Source: Chitinophaga filiformis (GTDB lineage Bacteria; Bacteroidota; Bacteroidia; Chitinophagales; Chitinophagaceae). From it: DNA of 64,000 nucleotides. The stretch spans positions 281,330 to 345,329 of the forward strand of contig NZ_FNBN01000003.1 of assembly GCF_900102545.1 (NCBI RefSeq). The letters run 5' to 3'. Shown here piece after piece: positions 62,801 through 64,000 of this stretch (positions within the stretch are counted from its first letter, which is position 1; every line of letters begins with the position of its first letter). The position numbers and the translations under genes are program-made. The notes under the pieces were generated by a model that saw only the letters and a program-made list of their open reading frames with translations, made no database searches and had not been told where the DNA came from.

Positions 62801-64000
62801 GCGCATAGATGCAACAGGTACAGGCGCTTATGGTTATGGCATACAGCTGTTCAATCATGCCGACAGCAATACCATTACCCGTTGTGAGATCATCGCAAAA
62901 GCCGACGCGACAGATGCTCAATACAATGGTATCGTTGTTAGTTCTTCAGATCAGGATGCGGACAATTCAACCGGCAACAACTGGTGCGATGCCAACGTAT
63001 TTACTAAGAATAAGATTTCCGGAGGATACTATGGTATTACGCTGACGGGTATCAGCAACGGTATAACAAAGAACAATGTGGTGGCGGGGAATAAGGTACT
63101 GGACTACTATAGTGCCGGTATCAAGGTAAGATACAGCGTCAACAACCAGGTAACTGAGAATACTATCGACCGTCCGACCCGTCAGGATAACGACTGGAGC
63201 GTATATGGTATCTCGCTTGGCGGACGTGCCGATGGTGCTAAGATTGCCCGTAATAAGATTGCCAATGCTACGCCGCAGGCGGATGATTATACCTACTATG
63301 GTATTTCACTGGATAATCTGACCATTGATGATACAAAACCAGATACAGTTGTCAACAACATCATCTATAATCTGAACAGCAGTGGTAGCCGTTATGGTAT
63401 TTATGTGAGCTGGACTGCTAACATAGTTATTACACACAATACGGTATCTGTTGACCGTGCAGGAAGTGATCTGACGTGGGAGGGGTCCACAGGCGCTTAT
63501 CTCAACTTTAGCGATAATGTGAAATTCACCAATAACAATATCACTGTAACAAGTACAGGAACGGCCCCAAAACATGCAATAGAGATAAATGGCGGAACTG
63601 TCTCCCATCAGAACAATAACTATTTCGTAAAAGCCGGCGGTACGGACAACTATACCGGTGACTTCAACGGAGACCGCAGAACATTGGCTGACTGGAAGAC
63701 GGCTACACTACAGGATACTTCTGCTACAGACTACGATCCTATCTACACAAACCTGGCCGGTGGCAACCTGTCTCCATTATTCTACAAGATGGATAACACT
63801 GGTACGCCGGAAGGTATTGCTATTGACATTCTGGGTAAGCCAAGAAGTACTACCACACCAGACGTGGGTGCTTACGAAATAAACATGCCGCTTTGCCAGA
63901 CGCCTATCAACGCAGGTAAGGCAGTAGTAGATCCAAACGCAGGTATCTGTATGGGTACTATGATCTCGCTCGACCTGGTAGATAATGCAACAGCCGGTAA
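59865..64000 (+). CDS. Large modular right-handed beta-helix surface protein (5' part, runs off the window)
   Basis: The reading frame from ATG 59865 is open to the end (at least 1378 residues). A signal peptide (MKNQPVSVLYKASLYLVILL..., ending LRLSAQ) precedes an N-terminal region to about residue 215. Then a unit repeats: an Ig-like part (TYQWQSSDNNTTWTDIPG; IYQWQYSTTAAGPYTNLG) followed by a parallel beta-helix (FSFNNLKIVPKGTT, many NNIITLTG-type turns). Units begin at Cys217, Cys784 and Cys1344, so the period is about 560-567 residues. Each unit starts TIDKNxPA after the Ig-like part and ends DLGAYEF or DVGAYEI. It begins 51 bp after the DUF4302 gene. It is probably T9SS-secreted, but the C terminus is outside the window. 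Confidence 0.85.
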   Translation, partial: MKNQPVSVLYKASLYLVILLLSVLRLSAQIDITIGSNSGANGSSVYPCPLQDYYEGSRAQYLYRASELIAAGMQPGFINAVKFTVNSVNNTGAIDAYTIKLATTAKASLDVNAWEPSGNAVFGPVNYQPVNGVNSFAVAPTFFWNGTDNLLVEVCNGGAGFTSNPSVRWTTGLSFNGSHTYRSDGFGNLCGTATTSNSGTMTTRPDIILNYTPAAACTGVPEAGTTVTSATTICGNNSFALSLTGNTAATGLTYQWQSSDNNTTWTDIPGANTAFLNRTQAATTYYRCVVTCTASGSSDNSTAVQVVSPALIHGGFTIDKNSPAGNGNFTSFNAAYDYIKCGIDGPVVFNVAPGSGIYDEQLIITPVSGASATNTITFNGAGQTITYLPTKQSESAVIKLNGADYFSFNNLKIVPKGTTSSQWGFGVQLINDADFNTIDSCIIPIQQTLTSTSYAGIVVSASDTDPVGRGTASCDDNTFSYNTITGGYYGITLVGSSTVANQRNKVLNNKISEFYNRGVYVHGAFNAIIKNNTFSRATRTSVTTFTAIGLTDLSTKVIIDGNRISNPFGGALTSTSAFYGILLENVDAITGLENEVINNLVYGLNGNGVRYAIYNNGSSNVRIYHNTLSMDGTSTTNTSSSRIAGYNQSSSAAGVEFINNIITLTGTSNISQYGIYFGTAYPTSDVISDRNDIFINPLATNKYTGFYEKNLPTLSEWQTASLQDASSFAVNPFYQDIVGGNYSATSAMLNNRGTVVNVAVDINNASRNVSAPDLGAYEFTPPPCVTPPTGGTALVSKPVVCAGNQVILSLTGNTMGMSQIYQWQYSTTAAGPYTNLGSPSEYADTTITATSTLYYRASLTCGVSTSYSAPVLLTVNNALPGNTYTIDKNTPASPTNFVSFNAAKEAMLCGISGPVIFEVVAGRTTYEEQLILDSIPGTSAINTITFRGNGNTIHFSGDNAAERAVIKLRKADHITFDSLRIDATGTGAYGYGIQLFNHADSNTITRCEIIAKADATDAQYNGIVVSSSDQDADNSTGNNWCDANVFTKNKISGGYYGITLTGISNGITKNNVVAGNKVLDYYSAGIKVRYSVNNQVTENTIDRPTRQDNDWSVYGISLGGRADGAKIARNKIANATPQADDYTYYGISLDNLTIDDTKPDTVVNNIIYNLNSSGSRYGIYVSWTANIVITHNTVSVDRAGSDLTWEGSTGAYLNFSDNVKFTNNNITVTSTGTAPKHAIEINGGTVSHQNNNYFVKAGGTDNYTGDFNGDRRTLADWKTATLQDTSATDYDPIYTNLAGGNLSPLFYKMDNTGTPEGIAIDILGKPRSTTTPDVGAYEINMPLCQTPINAGKAVVDPNAGICMGTMISLDLVDNATAG

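Noticed and set aside
1-64000. tRNA, rRNA or tmRNA genes
   Set aside because: No GTTCRANNC T-loop-like motif with cloverleaf potential or rRNA-like stretch was found in the gaps by eye; a covariance search was not possible.

Overview
The window reads as chromosome of a gliding, chitin-degrading Bacteroidota, most likely Chitinophaga or a close relative (inference). The evidence is type IX secretion (T9SS) C-terminal domains on many secreted enzymes, a SprB-type surface protein with a PorP/SprF partner, a SusC/SusD pair under an ECF sigma factor and FecR, several multi-domain chitinases, and A-rich start contexts without Shine-Dalgarno sites. I see no tRNA, rRNA, phage, IS transposase or CRISPR array.

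Left part (1-33 kb) is mixed in strand. It holds surE and a lipid kinase (divergent), an orphan ABC ATPase, an SF1 helicase, a histidine kinase with a single-domain response regulator, a Tat-exported molybdenum aldehyde oxidoreductase (paoABC-like), recD-recC-recB, a GT1 glycosyltransferase divergent from a DUF5703 protein and a cytoplasmic alpha-amylase, an S10 carboxypeptidase, a Crp/Fnr regulator with an AhpD-like protein, a DUF4260 protein, an S9 peptidase and a LuxR-type response regulator.

Right part (33.7-64 kb) is entirely on the plus strand and is a secretion and polymer-degradation region. First comes a three-gene gliding/T9SS set: a DUF11-repeat surface protein with type B CTD, PorP/SprF, and a PorE-like OmpA protein. 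Then follow five secreted proteins that together fit attack on fungal or other chitin/beta-glucan walls: a double-GH18 chitinase, a putative glycosidase with a beta/gamma-crystallin domain, a GH18-CBM6 chitinase, a GH16-CBM6 glucanase and a metzincin protease. Last is a sensing and uptake locus: ECF sigma, FecR, SusC with STN domain, SusD, a zinc metallopeptidase lipoprotein, a DUF4302 lipoprotein and the start of a very large beta-helix surface protein that runs off the window.

The least explained parts are non-coding. Between 10.86 and 11.58 kb lie two inverted copies of a ~150-bp element with its own terminal inverted repeats (MITE-like), plus a fragment. Two gaps (11.70-11.81 kb and 28.81-29.08 kb) contain unrelated, degenerate tandem arrays that share an 11-bp unit length; the second keeps one 11-bp register over about 275 bp and contains strong nested hairpins. 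The long AT-rich gap at 32.4-33.7 kb carries two perfect, inverted DnaA boxes (TTATCCACA) and further palindromes.
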